A stretch of DNA of 64,000 bases from positions 281,210 through 345,209 of the forward strand of contig JAPDRN010000026.1 of the NCBI GenBank assembly GCA_030247855.1, written 5' to 3'. Position 1 is the stretch's first letter. Every line of letters begins with the position of its first letter. Shown piece by piece: positions 1 through 11,645 of this stretch. Under the pieces are notes generated by a model. The model searched no databases. It was not told where the DNA came from and saw nothing but the letters and a program-made list of their open reading frames with translations. Source of the stretch: Knufia peltigerae (Eukaryota; Ascomycota; Eurotiomycetes; Chaetothyriales; Trichomeriaceae). The position numbers and the translations under genes were made by a program.

Positions 1-20
1 GAAGGTCGGCTTCCGGACTG

Positions 21-29
21 CGGATTCCG
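21..29. promoter_or_regulatory. Inverted CGG triplets (CGG-N3-CCG), candidate regulator site
   Basis: CGGATTCCG lies about 245 bp upstream of the SDR start codon. Inverted CGG triplets are the usual half-sites of dimeric Zn2Cys6 regulators. The same CCGG/ATT arrangement recurs at 2657-2675, 16654-16665 and 18619-18628. Binding is inferred. Confidence 0.4.
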
Positions 30-272
30 GATCCCCTTTATCGACCCCACAAAGCATCGTCAATCAAGTATTCCAGACCAGGTTCGACTCATCACCAATG
101 TCCAGCCAAGTGACGCCGAGCTCATGCCGAGATGGCAATGACTAAGACGATCCAGTAGGTATTGTATCTGTCATTTCTCAAATTGGATGAACAAGAGCAC
201 ATCGCTGGAGCTCTACAACTAGTGCGAGCTTCGACGACGGCACAATTACCCAAACCTCTCAAACCGAAAAAA

Positions 273-1109
273 ATGGCAGACGCAACTCCAACATCAACTT
301 TTCAACAGCCCAAGACGCTCCTTGGAAAAACAGCAGTAATCTCTGGTTCATCTACCGGGATCGGTGCTGCTATAGCTCGTGAATTATCAGCCAGGGGTGC
401 CAATATTGTTCTCAACTACCCATTTCCCGACCTGAGGGCAGATTGCGAAGCTGTTGGCAACACACTCCTTACGTCTTGGATTGCAGTATGTGCGGATCTT
501 TCTACAATGGAAGGCCCGCAGGTTCTGGTCGATGCTGCTGTTAAGCGTTTTGATCACATACATATTCTGGTCAACAATGCGGCAATTGTCCCTCACGGTC
601 CGACCTGGGAGATTGATGCAACGAAATGGGACAGAGCCATGAATCTCAATGCCAGGGGTACTTTCTTCCTGACGAAGGCCGCCCTTCCGCATCTTACACC
701 ATACAAACTTTCATCTCCAGCAGCAGACTCTGGCGTCTTGGGAGGCTCCCGAATTATTTGCATAGGATCTGGAGCCGGGAGACTCCCACAGCCTGGATTG
801 ATTGCCTACGCTGCAACCAAGGGAGCGTTGGAGTCCATGATCAAGAATTGGGCCAAGGAATTACCTCCAGTATATGGCTGCACTGTCAATGGAGTAGCAC
901 CGGGCCCTGTCAATACGGAGACATTCCGAAAGAGTTTTGCACATGAGCTGGACGAGGTCAAGGTAGCCTTTTCTGAGGCCACTCCGTGCGAAGGCAGCCT
1001 CGCAGACGAGGATGATATTGCATGGACTGTCGCTTTTCTGGCCGAACCTCGATCAAAATGGATCAATGGAGAGTACATCAATGTGAATGGAGGACACACG
1101 ATAGTATGA
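273..1109 (+). CDS. Short-chain dehydrogenase/reductase (classical SDR)
   Basis: Single-exon CDS of 278 aa. The first ATG in the frame is at 273; the open frame upstream has only non-ATG starts, so I use 273. It carries the classical SDR set: the cofactor-binding turn GSSTGIG near residue 24, NNAA in the NNAG position, a catalytic Ser in the IGSGAG segment and YAATK as the YxxxK catalytic pair. The C-terminal VNGGHTIV is the usual end of this family. SDRs interconvert alcohols and ketones with NAD(P)H in the cytosol; the substrate cannot be read from the sequence. It is the first gene in a run of catabolic-looking enzymes, and a ketone product could feed the Baeyer-Villiger-type enzyme at 9911-11645. 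Confidence 0.93.
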   Translation: MADATPTSTFQQPKTLLGKTAVISGSSTGIGAAIARELSARGANIVLNYPFPDLRADCEAVGNTLLTSWIAVCADLSTMEGPQVLVDAAVKRFDHIHILVNNAAIVPHGPTWEIDATKWDRAMNLNARGTFFLTKAALPHLTPYKLSSPAADSGVLGGSRIICIGSGAGRLPQPGLIAYAATKGALESMIKNWAKELPPVYGCTVNGVAPGPVNTETFRKSFAHELDEVKVAFSEATPCEGSLADEDDIAWTVAFLAEPRSKWINGEYINVNGGHTIV

Positions 1110-1329
1110 CAGGATGACCAGGAGACCAGATTAGGCACAGATATGAATGAATACTCACTTGAAGAAAATCCTTAGAATTAGAATGTAACCATTGTACTAG
1201 ACTATAGCTGACTACACAATTTGATGAAGAAAGCATCTACTCAATCCTCAAAGTACACACACTTGTATTCGGACTTTGACATATCGCTCCATTATGTATG
1301 GACCAAACTCTGTCCTAAAACAAGACAGA

Positions 1330-2423
1330 TCATGATATAGTGATCTTGAGTTTTTCACATGCTTGCTTGAGTTTCCCTTCGTCCCATAGCTGCTCCTGGT
1401 CGGGAAGTGCCTGCCCGGGAAATCTCTCACCAGCCTCTCCAACGAGGGCTTCCATACCATTTCCACTTGCAAAGCTCCAGAAGCGAACATATTTCGATGC
1501 GAACTCCAGTTTAAAAGCAACGTTGGCTGGTAAAAAGCACACTTCCCCAGGACGAACACTACTCGCAGTTCCATCCCCGATGGTGACCTTGAGCTCGCCG
1601 TCGAACATGACAAGGCAGTGGTGAGAGGAGAACGAAAGCCTCTTTTGGAACACGCTGGATCTGTACGCGTTGGAAGACTCAATGATGCTGATGGCTGACC
1701 TGCCACCACTCTGCTTTGTGGTCATGAATGGCCGAGACATGACACCACCCAGCAGCCATCGAGGACCTTTGTTCGCTTTCAAAAAGTAGGGAACCTCTCC
1801 ATCAGGCAAGATTTCGTCCTTCTCTGACCAGTCGGAAACTTCACATCCAACGTGGTCAGGGTGAGCGAAAACGTCGAACTCCTCTTCCCAATTTCCAACA
1901 AGATTCGGGAACATGCCTTGTTGCCGGTCATCCCATTCTGGGAATATCAAGCCTTCGAATTTGTCGGAAACATGACGAAAGAAGTTGACCCAGTCTCCTG
2001 GCGTAATGAGATCAATTGCCTTGGTTACAGGTCCTTGTGGATATGGTTTATGGATGGTTCCCTAACATTTCACGAGCTGTGAGCTTACAGTCCCCAACGA
2101 ATACATGAGAAGTCACCTACAGGAGGAACCGAGGCAAAATCTCCGGGTCCAAGTAGGCGGCATTCATCACCATTCCAGCATAACATGGTACCCTCAGCCA
2201 CCAGAAAAATATCGTGTGCATATCTGTGATGGTGGAAGGGTGCAGTGTCATTCTTCACACCGTCCCAAGCGAAAACGGCCATGCCATTATCAGTTTGTGC
2301 TTGGGAGGCGAACATCCGGAACACGCTCTTGAACCCTGGGATGGTGAAGATCTCGCCCTCCAGTTGAGGCAAGATGTAGCTACCGCCATCGGTAAGAGGC
2401 CGATTGACACGAGGTATCGACAT
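1330..2423 (-). CDS. Bicupin dioxygenase, quercetin 2,3-dioxygenase-like
   Basis: Two exons, 2423-2121 and 2061-1330, with a 59-nt intron (2062-2120) that joins SVPP to GTIHKPYP and gives 344 aa. Two cupin folds are visible. The N-terminal one has FHHHRYAHDIF, an HxH-x4-acid metal motif with Asp where quercetinases have Glu, and a later His in PPGTIH. The C-terminal cupin (SSHHCLVMFDGELKVTIG) lacks a full metal set, as in fungal copper quercetinases, where only the first cupin holds metal. The family opens the flavonol heterocycle with O2, releasing CO and a depside ester. Unlike secreted Aspergillus enzymes, I see no signal peptide, so it should be cytosolic. It shares a 535-bp divergent promoter with the FAD hydroxylase gene. 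Other bicupin dioxygenases (pirin-like, gentisate-like) remain possible. Confidence 0.85.
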
Positions 2424-2958
2424 TGTGCTGTGTTGACTGGTACTAGATTAAACTCTCAAGCTGTCCTGGAGTTGAATGAGTTTGAGCACTTTTGCCGTGA
2501 AGGAATGGCAAAGTCCTCTGTGCCAGTCTGTCCATCTTCGCCACTGACTTTGGCCTATGCTTTGGTACAAGTACAAACTATCGGAAATGGCATTCCGTAT
2601 GCCTTTCCTATGCTATGATGGCCCTTGGATGTTGAAGTTCCGTCTTTGTTGAGGGTCCGGTATACCGGATTCCGGTTTGGCGTACGCCACACTAACTGAA
2701 TGTGTCTGGCTTGTTGGTACGAAGTGTTTGTTCGAGATTATCGTACATCGATAACAGCTTCTTGCATTCTATCCGGAACCTCAATAAGACGCCGATTGGA
2801 GATCAAAAACGGGCAATTCAAACCATCATAGAGCCATTCGCTGTTATCCTTTCTCGGCCGAACTAGTGGAATACTTTGCTGTTTGGAGACGAAGAACGGT
2901 GTCAACTCAACCCGGTGTATTTCTTCAACGTCAAAAAGGTGATAACCATTGAAAGAAG
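2424..2958. promoter_or_regulatory. Divergent promoter with double CGG palindrome
   Basis: This gap separates the divergent bicupin and FAD-hydroxylase genes. At 2657-2675 it holds CCGGTATACCGGATTCCGG, two overlapping inverted CGG pairs (CGG-N4-CCG and CGG-N3-CCG). A further TCCGGAA lies near 2772. The site is well placed for a Zn2Cys6 regulator such as the one encoded at 14025-16579. No ORF of note is present. Confidence 0.5.
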
Positions 2959-4400
2959 ATGGGTTCTGCTGGTGAAGCCAAGTGGAAGCAACTCGATATT
3001 GGAGTGATCGGCGGTGGTCTTGGTGGGTTTGCTGCTGCCATATCTCTGCGTCGAGCTGGTCACAAAGTTACGGTGTATGAGCGCGCACATTTTGCTGGAG
3101 AGGTCGGAGCCTCAATTAGCTGCGCAGCCAATGGTACGAGATGGCTGGAAGATTGGAATGTTGATGTTTCAATTGGCAAACCTGTCATTCTGCGGAATTT
3201 GATATCTCGGGACTGGGACACCGGCAATGAGCAGAATGTTTACGACTTGGGAGATTATAAGGAACGGTGGGGTTATGTAAGTGTCTCGGCTGTGATTTCA
3301 GACATCTTTCAATGACTGCTTACTGGTCTTGCAAGGTTTATTACATGTTCCACCGACAAGACATGCATAAGATGCTCATGGAGACTGCTCTGGGCGAGGG
3401 CGAGGGCATCCGTCCAGAGTTGAAACTCGACCACAAGTTGACAGATATTGACTTTGAAAACGGTCTTGTCAAGTTTGAGAATGGCACAGAGGTGCAACAT
3501 GATGCCATCGTCGCTGCAGACGGGGTCGGGGTATGTATGATCTGTGAGAACGTGGTCACTTGCTCGAGAAGATGAACTTACAACAGCCATGCATCTAGTC
3601 TACCGCACGGGCTCGTATGGGGATTGTTCCGGACAAAAAGCCTTGCACGTCTACTTGCCTTCACGCAAATGTGGACAGAAAGCAAGCTCAGGCACTTGGA
3701 TTGCCCGACTATGCCACTAATGATGCGATCGAATATTGGGGAGGATATGGAGACGACAAAATTGTATTTTCGCCATGTCATGACAGCCAAATCCTCTCCT
3801 TTTATTGTTTCTTCCCCCGAGGGAAAGGCAAGATTGGGGACGAAGGATGGAACTACGTGGCCTCCTTGAAAGAGCTTCTTGATCCGTACCCAGAGCTCGA
3901 TCCAAATGTGATCGAACACCTCAAGATCTCGACTGACATTCGACCTTGGAGACTTTGGATTCATCAAGAGGATCCATTTTGGGCCAAGGGCTTGTGCTCA
4001 TTGATGGGAGATGCGGCCCACCCCATGATGCCCGATCAAAGCCAGGGTGCATGCCAGGCCATCGAGGACGCGGCGGCACTCGGCCTTGTATTCTCAAAAA
4101 GGCACTTCCGTGGGGATGTGCGTGAAGCCTTCGAGATCTTTGAAGCAGTTCGAAAGCCTCGTGCTTCTAAGGTGCAGGCCGCGAGTGCAAGAGCACGGCT
4201 AAACATCACCGAACGCATTGGCTTCTCAAGTAATACCAACAACCTCAAGTACAGCGTTGCGGATGAGAAGCAAAAGCTCACAATCGATGAGATGAACCTG
4301 TAAGATTCCCTGACAATGCCAGATACCCTAGGCTAACTTTGTGTCTAGGTACGACATGAAGCGTCATGTAGCTGAAGTGTATGAGGCATATGGACACTGA
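2959..4400 (+). CDS. FAD-dependent monooxygenase, salicylate hydroxylase-like
   Basis: Four exons: 2959-3276, 3336-3530, 3599-4299 and 4349-4400, with introns of 59, 68 and 49 nt, giving 421 aa, the usual family length. Group A flavin hydroxylase motifs are all present: GGGLGG in the N-terminal Rossmann turn (IGVIGGGLGG, about residue 20), the DG motif in AADGVGS, and the GD motif in MGDAAHPMMPDQSQGACQA. The last exon supplies only YDMKRHVAEVYEAYGH. The family hydroxylates, or decarboxylates and hydroxylates, aromatic acids with NAD(P)H and O2. Beside a quercetinase-like enzyme and two ester hydrolases, a hydroxybenzoate-type acid is a reasonable substrate class, but that is inference. Similar enzymes also occur in secondary-metabolite clusters. 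Confidence 0.92.
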
Positions 4401-4625
4401 GACAGTGGTCAATGCCTCCTCTTTCAATGAATTGTGGATCGGAAATAAGTATGCAGTACAGATTACGCGACTGTCATAAGATTAAGTCAGGTAAAACAAG
4501 TGTATAGATTGCTTCATGAAGAAGGCGTATAGTACTTAATGAATCTTTCTGTGGATAACAAAACTGTAACTTCGAAAACCTCTATTTACTTCAATGAAAT
4601 CTGCAACATCTGTTATATAGTGTCA

Positions 4626-5786
4626 TTAAAGCCTCCCAGAAGCTGATATATCCAATAACCAGCCAAATCCTTTGTTTGTGTCCTCTGCGTAGTCTTTACT
4701 TCTTGAGTGAGTTGGAAAATTTGCCCAATACACATGAGGCAGACCGGGATAGATGTCCACCTTTGTCATGACCCCATATTCTTTTTTCAGGACACGTTCA
4801 TAGAGCAAACCCTCGTCCCTCAAGACGTCCATGCCGCATATCTGGAAGTAATGAGTTGGGAGCTTCATATGCCCAGAGCTCCAATTGAATGGATTCCAGA
4901 GTTCTGACGAGAGCTCCGGTCTGTACGCTTCCTCATACATATCCATTGCAGACTTGGGGAGTATGGGGGCATCTCTGTTTTGCTCACGGCTGAGATATAG
5001 GGGCAGATATTGTTCTGGTACAGCATCATGACTGAGAAGAGCAGGGATACTGAGCCAGACACCTGTTATGCCCGGTGACATTCCCGTATCTCTCGCAAGG
5101 TGAGATAATGCTGCTGATATGTTGCCTCCGGCAGAAGTGCCCCCAATGATGAAGCCGAGTGAAGGGTTCCCGCCTAGTTGACATGAATTTCTAGCAACCT
5201 AAGGAGTTGAGGGTAAGGGCTCGGGAAATCATTACAAGGACGTTGGTCTGGTCACTCACCCATTGCAAAACATCCCAACTGTCATTCACTGCTGCAGGGA
5301 AAGGAAATTCAGGAGCAAGTCGATAGTCAACACTGAGTGCCACTGCGCCGTACCTTTGAACAGCTTTGATGCAATTGATTGCATCCATTTCAGGACACCC
5401 AAAACACCATCCTCCGCCATGGAAAAGGACAACTACAGGGCTCCCATTGGGAGGAGGGTCCGTCGGCTTGTAAATCAAGCAACGAGCGAGGTGTCCGTCC
5501 CTGCATCGAACAAGGACCTCTTCGCTGTAAACATCTGGCTGGGCTTGGAGTAGTGCTGCCTCTGCAAACTGCTTGTACAGTGGTGTCCAGGCTTCTCGAA
5601 CAGCAGGTATGCCCTCTATACGGTTGTCTTTGTCGAACCTGGGCTTACCTCCTTGCCGTAGTATCTGGAGGACTTCTGTCAGTCGTGCTTCTCCGTATAT
5701 GATACATCCGATCCACATACCTCACCGAGCTCTGGATCTATCTTGCCATACGCCAACCAAGTTGTAGGATCATCTATCGAGGCCAT
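4626..5786 (-). CDS. Alpha/beta hydrolase, HSL (hormone-sensitive lipase) family
   Basis: Three exons, 5786-5726, 5675-5260 and 5198-4626, with introns of 50 and 61 nt, giving 349 aa. The family's oxyanion-hole motif HGGGW is at residues 106-110. The nucleophile elbow is GTSAGG, with the Ser near residue 181, and the C-terminal part has Asp in CGMDVLRDEG and His in YPGLPHVYW. No signal peptide is seen, so it should hydrolyse ester or lactone substrates inside the cell. A TATA-like TATATA lies about 70 bp upstream on the minus strand. It is transcribed divergently from the type-B esterase. Two unrelated ester hydrolases side by side suggest that ester cleavage is central to this locus. Confidence 0.92.
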
Positions 5787-6173
5787 CTTGTAATGATCAA
5801 GGTTTTCGATCGTGGGCATCAGACTTACTCTGGTACAACACAATAAGAGAATTATATAGCCAAATTAGCAACCTGGGTCTGGTATGGTACGACAAGCCTG
5901 CATCAATGTACGATTGTGATGGCTAATCTGAACAGGCCGTCGGATATCGTGGCAGTAATGCAACGTGAATCAAGGTCCCTATCTCAGTGCAGTATGCCGG
6001 TACGAACTCTGCAAGGTAGACCGGACCGCGTGGGTGCCGGGGTTGGTGGAGTCGTACATCGATACTTCATAAACCATACCCACTTTGGTTTCACGACTTT
6101 TCTGCTAAAAGTTACCAGGTCAGCACTGCAAGTTTCACAGCCAGCACATCCAGAACAGTGTATCAACACCGAG
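5787..6173. promoter_or_regulatory. Divergent promoter between two hydrolase genes
   Basis: 387 bp between the HSL-type hydrolase (minus) and the type-B esterase (plus). A TATATA tract sits at about 5853-5858. I do not find a full CGG-N3/4-CCG palindrome here, only scattered CCGG cores, so this promoter differs from the others in the cluster. Confidence 0.4.
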
Positions 6174-8013
6174 ATGTCAGACTCAGTGGCTCATTTGCGG
6201 CATCCACAACTTGGGATTCTGAAGGGACGCCGAACAAATGGAGCAGTACAATTTCTGGGACTCAAATACGGAGTCTTGAAACATCGATTCGCAGTACCAG
6301 AGATCAACTTGGCTTCACAAGAGCAAGATATCGACGCTACTAGATATGGGTATGTATGGTATACAATTTCTGCAGTGGTATGCTGAATACCCTTACAGTC
6401 CTCCGGTTATTTATCCACCAGAGTCGTGCGAGATGGAGATGTCATTCATACAACAAAGTCTGGACAAGCCAGTGGTACCTCCTCCCTCAGATCTTGAAGG
6501 GTTGAACATGAATATCACTGTCCCCCTGTTCAAGGGTGAAGTGCTGCCTCCAAAAGATTCCAAGTTACCCATTCTTGTTTACGTTCATGGAGGAGGCTTT
6601 ACTTTTGGGTCCAGTTCTTATCCACACTACGACCAGTCTCACATTGTGGAAATGGCTGTCGAGAGTGGACAACCACTAATAGCCATCAACATCAAGTAGG
6701 TGGTGATCTCAGCCACGTTATCAGAGTTTCTGACTGATATAGTTATCGCTTGGGTATCCCTGGATTTCTAACATCTGAAGAACTCCGGAAACGGGGCCAT
6801 TTTGGGACTAATAATGGTCTACGGGACCAACAGACAGCTTTCAAATGGATTAAAAAGTACATTGCAGGATTTGGTGGCAATCCCGATGCAATCACCGCCA
6901 TCGGACAAAGCGCTGGGGCAGGTAAGTGGTCATTGGCTCGAACCTCTGAAGTTACTGACACAGTGCTAGCCTCGTTAACTTATCACTTGCATTCACGTGA
7001 ACCTCTGTTTGAGCAATGCATCCTGCTCGGCGGGACTTTTCTCATGATGAGGGCTGGTGACTTTCAAGTGGCTGAAAAGGTGTATAAAGGCGTCATCAAA
7101 GATCTAGGACTGGATCAATTGCCGGCATCTGAACAGATCAAGTCGCTCCTGGAGATGAATCCGTCTGACTTCTTGCAAAAAGTCACTCCAACAATGCTTC
7201 TGGGCCCTGTGGTTGATCATGATATAATTCCCGAGGTTGCGAGTTTCTCCAATATAAGAGATACAGATCAGTTTCCCCTTCCCGGCAGGAAATGGTGCTC
7301 CCGGTTGATGTCTGTTGATTCAGAATTTGATGTGAGGCCAATACCATACCCACACCAAGCAAAGTCAACTTTGTAGTAGCCTAACACTGTTCTTCTAGGG
7401 TACTATTATGGCACTGGTCAACCTCAACGCACGAGAGAAAGGAATTCGTGCAGCGTTCCAAGAATCTGTCAGGTCACATCCACAATTGCAACAACACACA
7501 GCCACTTGCGAGAAAATCCTCGAATTCTACCACATCAAAGATAGCACCTCCGACCAAGACGCACTTCTTCGGATAATATCATTCGTGACGGACATAATGT
7601 TTTATGCGCCTTCTGTGGCATTGTCTCAAACATGGGAAAAGTCCTACCTTTGTCACTTCAACGAAGGTAACCCGTGGCCAGGCCTTTACCAAGATCGCGC
7701 AAATCACATGCTGGACATTGCATACCTTTGGCAAAACTTCAACCACACCCTTGCAGAACCTCAAAAGGCTGTCGCTAGAGTGTTTGCGGATCACATCATC
7801 AGTTTTACAGCAGGCCAGGAAGTGGTACCATCGTTCATGCCTGATCAACGAGTGACAGTCTACGGACCTAGTAGTCAAGGTTTCAGCTCATGCTTCGGCC
7901 ATATGGAAGACGAAGGAATCACTGCTAGAAGAACAGCCCTATTCAGACTAGCCGAGGAAGCTGGGGGAATGGATGTTTTGTTGAATGTTGTTTCCCGTTT
8001 TCTGATGGGTTGA
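6174..8013 (+). CDS. Type-B carboxylesterase/lipase
   Basis: Five exons: 6174-6349, 6399-6695, 6743-6921, 6970-7331 and 7399-8013, with introns of 49, 47, 48 and 67 nt, giving 542 aa. Features of the cholinesterase/carboxylesterase family: HGGGF oxyanion hole at about 122-126, NYRLGIPGF, and the nucleophile elbow GQSAGA with Ser near 214. The C-terminal half is diverged but full length. The start is the ATG opening MSDSVAHLRHPQLG; the frame is open further upstream, but that part reads like 5' UTR and has no signal peptide. It would cleave a carboxylic ester, for example the ester made by a Baeyer-Villiger enzyme or the depside made by a quercetinase. Substrate is not determined by sequence. 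Confidence 0.9.
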
Positions 8014-8523
8014 GAGATTGCTGCATCGTGTGGTCTTCGGAAGTGCGGTTTCATCCTTGTTAGCTAGTCTGATTGACGCGGACGAGCATTCAGGAATATA
8101 AAAACATACTGGAAAGCATTCCGAGAGCATCCAGGATGCACTGTCCACCGCCGGGGGGCATTGTAGCGCTTCGCTCCACCGCTCGCGCTCTAATCAGAGT
8201 CGAAAAGCCCGTCCGGATACTATGGATTCCACATGGAGGCTCTCCGGAAATCAAGGGCTAGCAAAAGTAATCTACCGGCCTCGACGGAAACGCTCTGCGT
8301 GAATAGTCCGAACACTCAGGATGAGGATCCACAAATGGAACACGCTAACCCAAAAAAGAAAGTTTCCCTTGTTTTCTCAGCAAAGATCCCTCGGGGTTGG
8401 ATGAAGCGATAAGTGTTCTGGCTCTTCTGTCTACTATGCCATCTGCTTTGGTCTAGAATCTTCGTCTTAGATCGGTTCTCCGAAGCAGCCCACGATCACA
8501 AATACTGGCTCTCAGTCCCAAGC
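8014..8523. other. Intergenic, 510 bp
   Basis: Tandem gap before the double-bond reductase gene. A TATAAAA tract lies near 8098. Single CCGGA cores occur near 8211 and 8239, but no clear CGG palindrome. I see no coding exon. Confidence 0.4.
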
Positions 8524-9696
8524 ATGGTCTCCAATAAGACACTCGTTTTCGCAAAATCCCCTGTAGGCCTTCCAGTGCCGGGCGAGAACATCAAACTGGT
8601 CGATCGGCCATTGGACATCGATCATATACCTTCCGGCGGCTTTGTAGCTCGCATCTTGTACTCATCCTTCGACCCGTACCTCAGACACAAATTGGTCGAA
8701 CCGCATGAAGCCAGGGAATTCGAGCCCTTTGATATCGGTGCACCTATAGTCAATGGCGCTGTGGTGGAGGTTCTCAGAGCCGACAAGTCATCCACCTTCA
8801 AGACAGGTGACAAGTTGGTCGGCATGACACCGATTGCCGAGTACGCAACGGTCGACGAGGAAGCATCAAAGCAGTTCCAGTTGATTCGCAATCCGTACAA
8901 CTTGGACTTGAAGCTGTTCTTGGGCCCTTTGGGGTTACCTGGTATCACGGCGTATTCTGCCCTGTATGAAGTCGCAAAGCCCAAGAAAGGCGAGACCATT
9001 TTCATCTCAGCGGCCAGCGGTGCCGTTGGTCAGATGGTCGGACAATTGGCGCTCCGGGAAGGTCTCACGGTGATAGGAAGCGTTGGGAGTGATGAGAAAC
9101 TAGAAATCATCAAGAACAAGTTCGGGTTTCAAGGTGGTTTCAACTACAAAAAGGCCAACATCGTTGAGGAACTGAAGAGTCTCGCTCCTCGAGGCATTGA
9201 CAGTACGACTAACTAAACTCCCTTATCCACACACCATTCTCTCTTCTAGTGTCTAACAAAAGAAAACAGTTTATTACGACAATGTCGGCGGTGAACAGCT
9301 AGAAGCGGCTATTACGGTCTTGAAGGACTGGGGAAGGATAGGTAAGCCAAATCATTCGTGTCAGAGTATACACAGTTGTTCTTACAGAATTTCATAGTCG
9401 CTTGTGGCGCCGCTTCTCAGTACAGCATCCCATATGACAAACAGTATGGCATAAGAAACACGGGGGTCATCGTGTCCAAGCGGATCACGTGGCGTGGGTT
9501 TACGGTGTTCGACGACGGCTTTTGGAATAAATACGGCGAGGAACACCAGAAGAATGTGCAGGAATGGATCAAGGAAGGATCCATCAAGCCTGTCTTGAGC
9601 GTGACGAAAGGTATCGACAACGCTGCGGAAGGACTTGTGACTCTCTTCAAAGGGGAGAATGTTGGCAAAGCTGTGCTTGAGATCACTGCATCATAG
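8524..9696 (+). CDS. Medium-chain dehydrogenase/reductase, alkenal double-bond reductase type
   Basis: Three exons: 8524-9202, 9270-9341 and 9398-9696 (introns 67 and 56 nt), giving 349 aa. The second acceptor is the AG at 9396-9397, not the nearer one at 9387; only this choice keeps frame and restores GRIVACGAASQYS. The protein matches the zinc-free NADP-dependent leukotriene B4 dehydrogenase / alkenal reductase group: PYLRHKL, the Rossmann turn AASGAVGQ at 163-170, YYDNVGGE, and GRIVACGAASQY. These enzymes reduce alpha,beta-unsaturated carbonyls. In this cluster it could saturate a chalcone- or enone-like double bond. The 5' frame is open from 8413 without a better ATG; 8524 fits the family start. 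Confidence 0.92.
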
Positions 9697-9910
9697 TAGC
9701 TTCATGGTCAAAATATACCAATTAGTCAAAAGAAATACTAAGTACTCCATCGATCTTGCCACAAAACAATTAAGTTTTCTCAATGAATGCATTTTGTCAA
9801 AAGTTGAAGCGAAATAGTTTATGTATTTCAGAGGTTGAGCAGAAACCCGAAACTATATATGAGATTTTGTCTAGCTGCTTTAGGCATTCGACAGTATCAA
9901 CCTGCTCACT

Positions 9911-11645
9911 TTACGCTATTTGAGTGCGTGGCCTGCTTATTTGAGTAAACTCGCTGTATGTTGGCCATAGAAGCTTCCACCAAGTATGGAATATCCTGTA
10001 ATGATTGTACATCGGCGTGGCTCCTGATGGAGTGACATGGTACGTCGCACATCCTGGTGCCAGAAAGGTAGGGGTGCCTCGGTTGTTCTTGAGCCAGTGG
10101 TTGTATTCCTCTTGGACATCCGTTCGAGGATAGAGAGCATAGAGCTTGGTTTGACACTGTTGCTTGATGTGTCTGAGCATTTTGCAGTGCCAATTGAGCT
10201 GAATTTCCGCAACGGTTGTCACGTTCGACCAGTAGTTGACCGAGTTGGGGCCCAGGACCAGGAAGAAGTTGGGAAATTTGGTCACCGCGATACCCCAATA
10301 CGTCTGAGGATAGTCTTTCCACGTCTGTGACAGATTGATTCCGTCAACCCCGTAGACTTGGAAATGGCCGCCCGAGTCATTCATGTCGAAGCCTGTTCCC
10401 CAGATGACAACGTCAACGTCTCTGGTGGTCTCGCCGTGATCAGCGGTGTCAGTTCGTTTCAAGTAGCTACCTGTAGGCAGTTCTGCTCGTTCTTCCAGGG
10501 TCATGTCGTCAGTAGGCTTCGATACTACCCCGGTCTCGGTGAGTCTGACCGGCTTATCCGTGATCAATTCGACATTTGGGTTGTTGAACAATGAGTACCA
10601 GTCATCCAGGAACAGCACCCGTTTACAGCCGAATGCTGCTCTGGGCCGTAACTTTTCTCGTACCGCCGGATCTTTAACTTCTCTGTCTAGGAATGCCATA
10701 CTTGCGTCGTGCATTGCTTGGTTTTCCGGAGTTCCCACTAGCCACATCGGCTTTGTCTGATCGAACTAAAGCAAAAGTCAGCTCAGTATCAGAGGAGACA
10801 TTCAACAAAAAGAGATCAACTCACAAATAAGAACCACCACACATGGTAAAGCCAAAGGACCGGGTAGCACCATTTGAAGAGTAACTTCATCCACGCCGGG
10901 ACAGAGTAGTTGTCTCTGGGCAAGACATGGCCTGAACTACGTTGAAAGATGTAGAGCTGTTTGACCAGAGGTTGGATTCGAGGCGCGACCTGTGCAGCAC
11001 TAGGTCCAGTGCCAATTAGAGCGACTCGTTTGTCTTTGAGGTCGATATCATCCCGCCATATTGCGGTGTGGACTTGTTCTCCTTTGAACACGTCTCTCCC
11101 AGGAATGTTGGCATACTTTGGTCGATGAAAACCTCCTCCGTTATCGAAAAGGACGTTTGCCAGCCATTTCGTCTGCTTTTGACTTTTTCTATCTTTCACG
11201 AGAACCTCCCAAAGCAGTATATCCTCATTCCATCTTGCATGAAGAACTTCCACACCAAAGATTGTACTTTGGCGTATTCCCCGAGAGTCAGCCATTCGGG
11301 AGTAGTATTGCTGAATTTCTCTCCCATCCGCTAGCTTTTTAGACCAGTCTTGAATGTTGTTAGCCCAAGATTTCATGCAACATTGAGGGCGACATGAAAC
11401 AAAGACATACCAGGGTTCAAGTAAAGTCTCATCTGATAGGCATGACTAGCGATATCACATGCAGCTCCAGGGTACTTGTTGCTTTCCCATACTCCTCCAA
11501 AGTCTTCATTCCTGTCAAAAATTCGGAATTCGTCGTGGTGTAAAGTGTTTGTGCTAATAATCTGAAATCCCAAGGACACACCACACAGGCCACCACCGAC
11601 AATGGCACAGAAGATGCGCTTGATCTCTGGCTCCTCTTTCCCCAT
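9911..11645 (-). CDS. FAD/NADPH Baeyer-Villiger-type monooxygenase
   Basis: Three exons: 11645-11411, 11348-10825 and 10765-9911 (introns 62 and 59 nt), giving 537 aa. Two dinucleotide-binding turns are seen: GGGLCG at 17-22 for FAD and GTGPSA at about 191-196 for NADPH. Between them, F166 to W176 (FKGEQVHTAIW) is an exact match to the Baeyer-Villiger fingerprint FxGxxxHxxxW. IWGTGFDMND is the conserved late motif of class B flavin monooxygenases. Such enzymes insert oxygen next to a ketone to give an ester or lactone, which either nearby hydrolase could open. Start is MGKEEPE; the frame further upstream has no ATG. Substrate is unknown. Confidence 0.92.

Noticed and set aside
5916..6173. N-terminal extension of the type-B esterase frame
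   Set aside because: Reads like leader sequence with no family similarity or signal peptide; the ATG at 6174 matches the mature family start.
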